This document shows, piece after piece, positions 63,585 through 64,000 of a DNA stretch of 64,000 nucleotides (the first letter of the stretch is position 1; every line of letters starts with the position of its first letter). The notes beneath the pieces are model-generated. The model had not been told where the DNA came from, ran no database searches, and saw nothing but the letters and a program-made list of their open reading frames with translations. Source of the stretch: an uncultured Cellvibrionales bacterium (lineage in GTDB: Bacteria; Pseudomonadota; Gammaproteobacteria; Pseudomonadales; Cellvibrionaceae); NCBI GenBank assembly GCA_913020115.1, contig CAJWBQ010000021.1, forward strand, positions 22,771 through 86,770, read 5' to 3'. The position numbers were made by a program, and so were the translations under genes.

Positions 63585-64000
63585 ATGATCTTATTGCAAA
63601 GAACTTTTAATTTACTAGCCCTATTGATGCTACTAATTGGATTTGCATTTTCAAATGTTACGGTATCACTGAGTGATGTAGAGGTGGATGGATATACTGC
63701 GGATATTATTGTCCCGGTAAACCTTAGCAATCCCAATGATGGCGTTGGAGGGTTCCAATTCGACGTAATTGCTCTGCCTGCATTAGTTCAACTTTCAGAT
63801 GTAACGCCATCTGATGAAGCAAACTTCAGCGCAGATTATACTGTTTTTGAAGACGGATCCGGTCGCGTTGTTTTTTATTCAAATAATGCCACGGGTATTG
63901 CTGCAGGTGGTAACGGTGTCGTTTTAAATCTTCATTTTGATGGATCAGCTATTTTATCTGCATCATTGGATTTGGATATGTTCTCATTGACTGTAAGTGA
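63585..64000 (+). CDS. Secreted cohesin-like protein, 3' end outside window (foreign)
   Basis: 138 codons, open to the window end. GGAGG lies just upstream of the ATG. Residues 1-22 are a signal peptide (LLALLMLLIGFAFS). The rest is beta-rich: DGYTADIIVPVNLSNPNDG, VGGFQFDVIALPALVQLS and GGNGVVLNLHFDG, the pattern of cohesin-type domains in secreted proteins of marine Bacteroidota/Marinimicrobia-like bacteria. The lineage is a guess. It is a third source, unlike both flanking pieces. Confidence 0.6.
   Translation, partial: MILLQRTFNLLALLMLLIGFAFSNVTVSLSDVEVDGYTADIIVPVNLSNPNDGVGGFQFDVIALPALVQLSDVTPSDEANFSADYTVFEDGSGRVVFYSNNATGIAAGGNGVVLNLHFDGSAILSASLDLDMFSLTVS

Noticed and set aside
63572..63736. 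N-terminal ~55 residues of the open frame containing the YmdB-like part
   Set aside because: They are antisense to the signal peptide of the third fragment and are not YmdB-like; the frame is a product of the join.

Overview
The window is a chromosomal segment of a marine-type gammaproteobacterium. It most resembles the Pseudomonadales/Cellvibrionales group. This is judged from gene order and protein similarity recalled from memory: fmdB-aspS-ruvCAB-ybgC-tolQRAB-pal-cpoB-queE-queC-tRNA-Lys-nadA, dapA-bamC-MBL hydrolase, dapC-glnD-map diverging from rpsB-tsf-pyrH-frr, and recA-recX. No rRNA operon, prophage, transposase or CRISPR array was seen. The base composition looks even (about half G+C) up to about 63,013, where it changes abruptly.

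Left part (1-15.7 kb), accessory and stress defence: the window opens inside a bufferin operon on the minus strand: bufA (four-cysteine DUF2282 precursor), bufB (DUF692 iron enzyme) and bufC (DUF2063 partner, cut by the window edge). It is followed by regulator/enzyme pairs, mostly divergent: LysR with a START-like (SRPBCC) protein, AraC with a carboxymuconolactone decarboxylase-family protein, LysR with a YfcG-like glutathione transferase, and LysR with a glutathionyl-hydroquinone reductase plus pirin. A glutathione peroxidase, an NhaC antiporter, a YgjP-like metalloprotease and a MatB-like acyl-CoA synthetase are interspersed. Together these suggest handling of copper, peroxide and electrophilic quinones.

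Middle (15.7-49.8 kb), mainly housekeeping: hpt, LexA-boxed recA-recX, a DUF1631/PilZ pair, rlmG, a lytic transglycosylase, proS, an HU protein with a histone-H1-like tail, an Hpt-HD-GYP protein, aspS, the ruvCAB resolvasome, the whole Tol-Pal cell-envelope operon, queuosine genes, tRNA-Lys, nadA, dapA, bamC, a PilZ protein, an LRR lipoprotein, an OmpA-like lipoprotein, an HDOD protein, rsmJ and sdaA. The aspS-ruvC gap, where related bacteria usually carry yebC, instead holds three copies of a ~70-nt repeat, a chain of five mini-hairpins and a G-tract-rich leader. A 528-bp gap at 43.3-43.8 kb holds a DnaA-box-like dyad next to a promoter-like -10.

Right part (49.8-63.0 kb): a large inverted-repeat element of REP/BIME type with flanking 15-bp satellites, then moaCDE, the lysine-pathway genes dapE, dapD and dapC with nth, an ArsC/Spx-like gene and glnD between or beside them, map, and the translation cluster rpsB-tsf-pyrH-frr.

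End (63.0-64.0 kb): frr breaks after about residue 151 and runs into A+T-rich DNA encoding, on the minus strand, the start of yebC and the C-terminal half of a YmdB-like phosphoesterase, an alphaproteobacterial (SAR11-like) arrangement. At about 63,575 this switches again to a secreted cohesin-like protein of a third style. The last kilobase is best read as a chimeric assembly and should not be used for biology of this organism.
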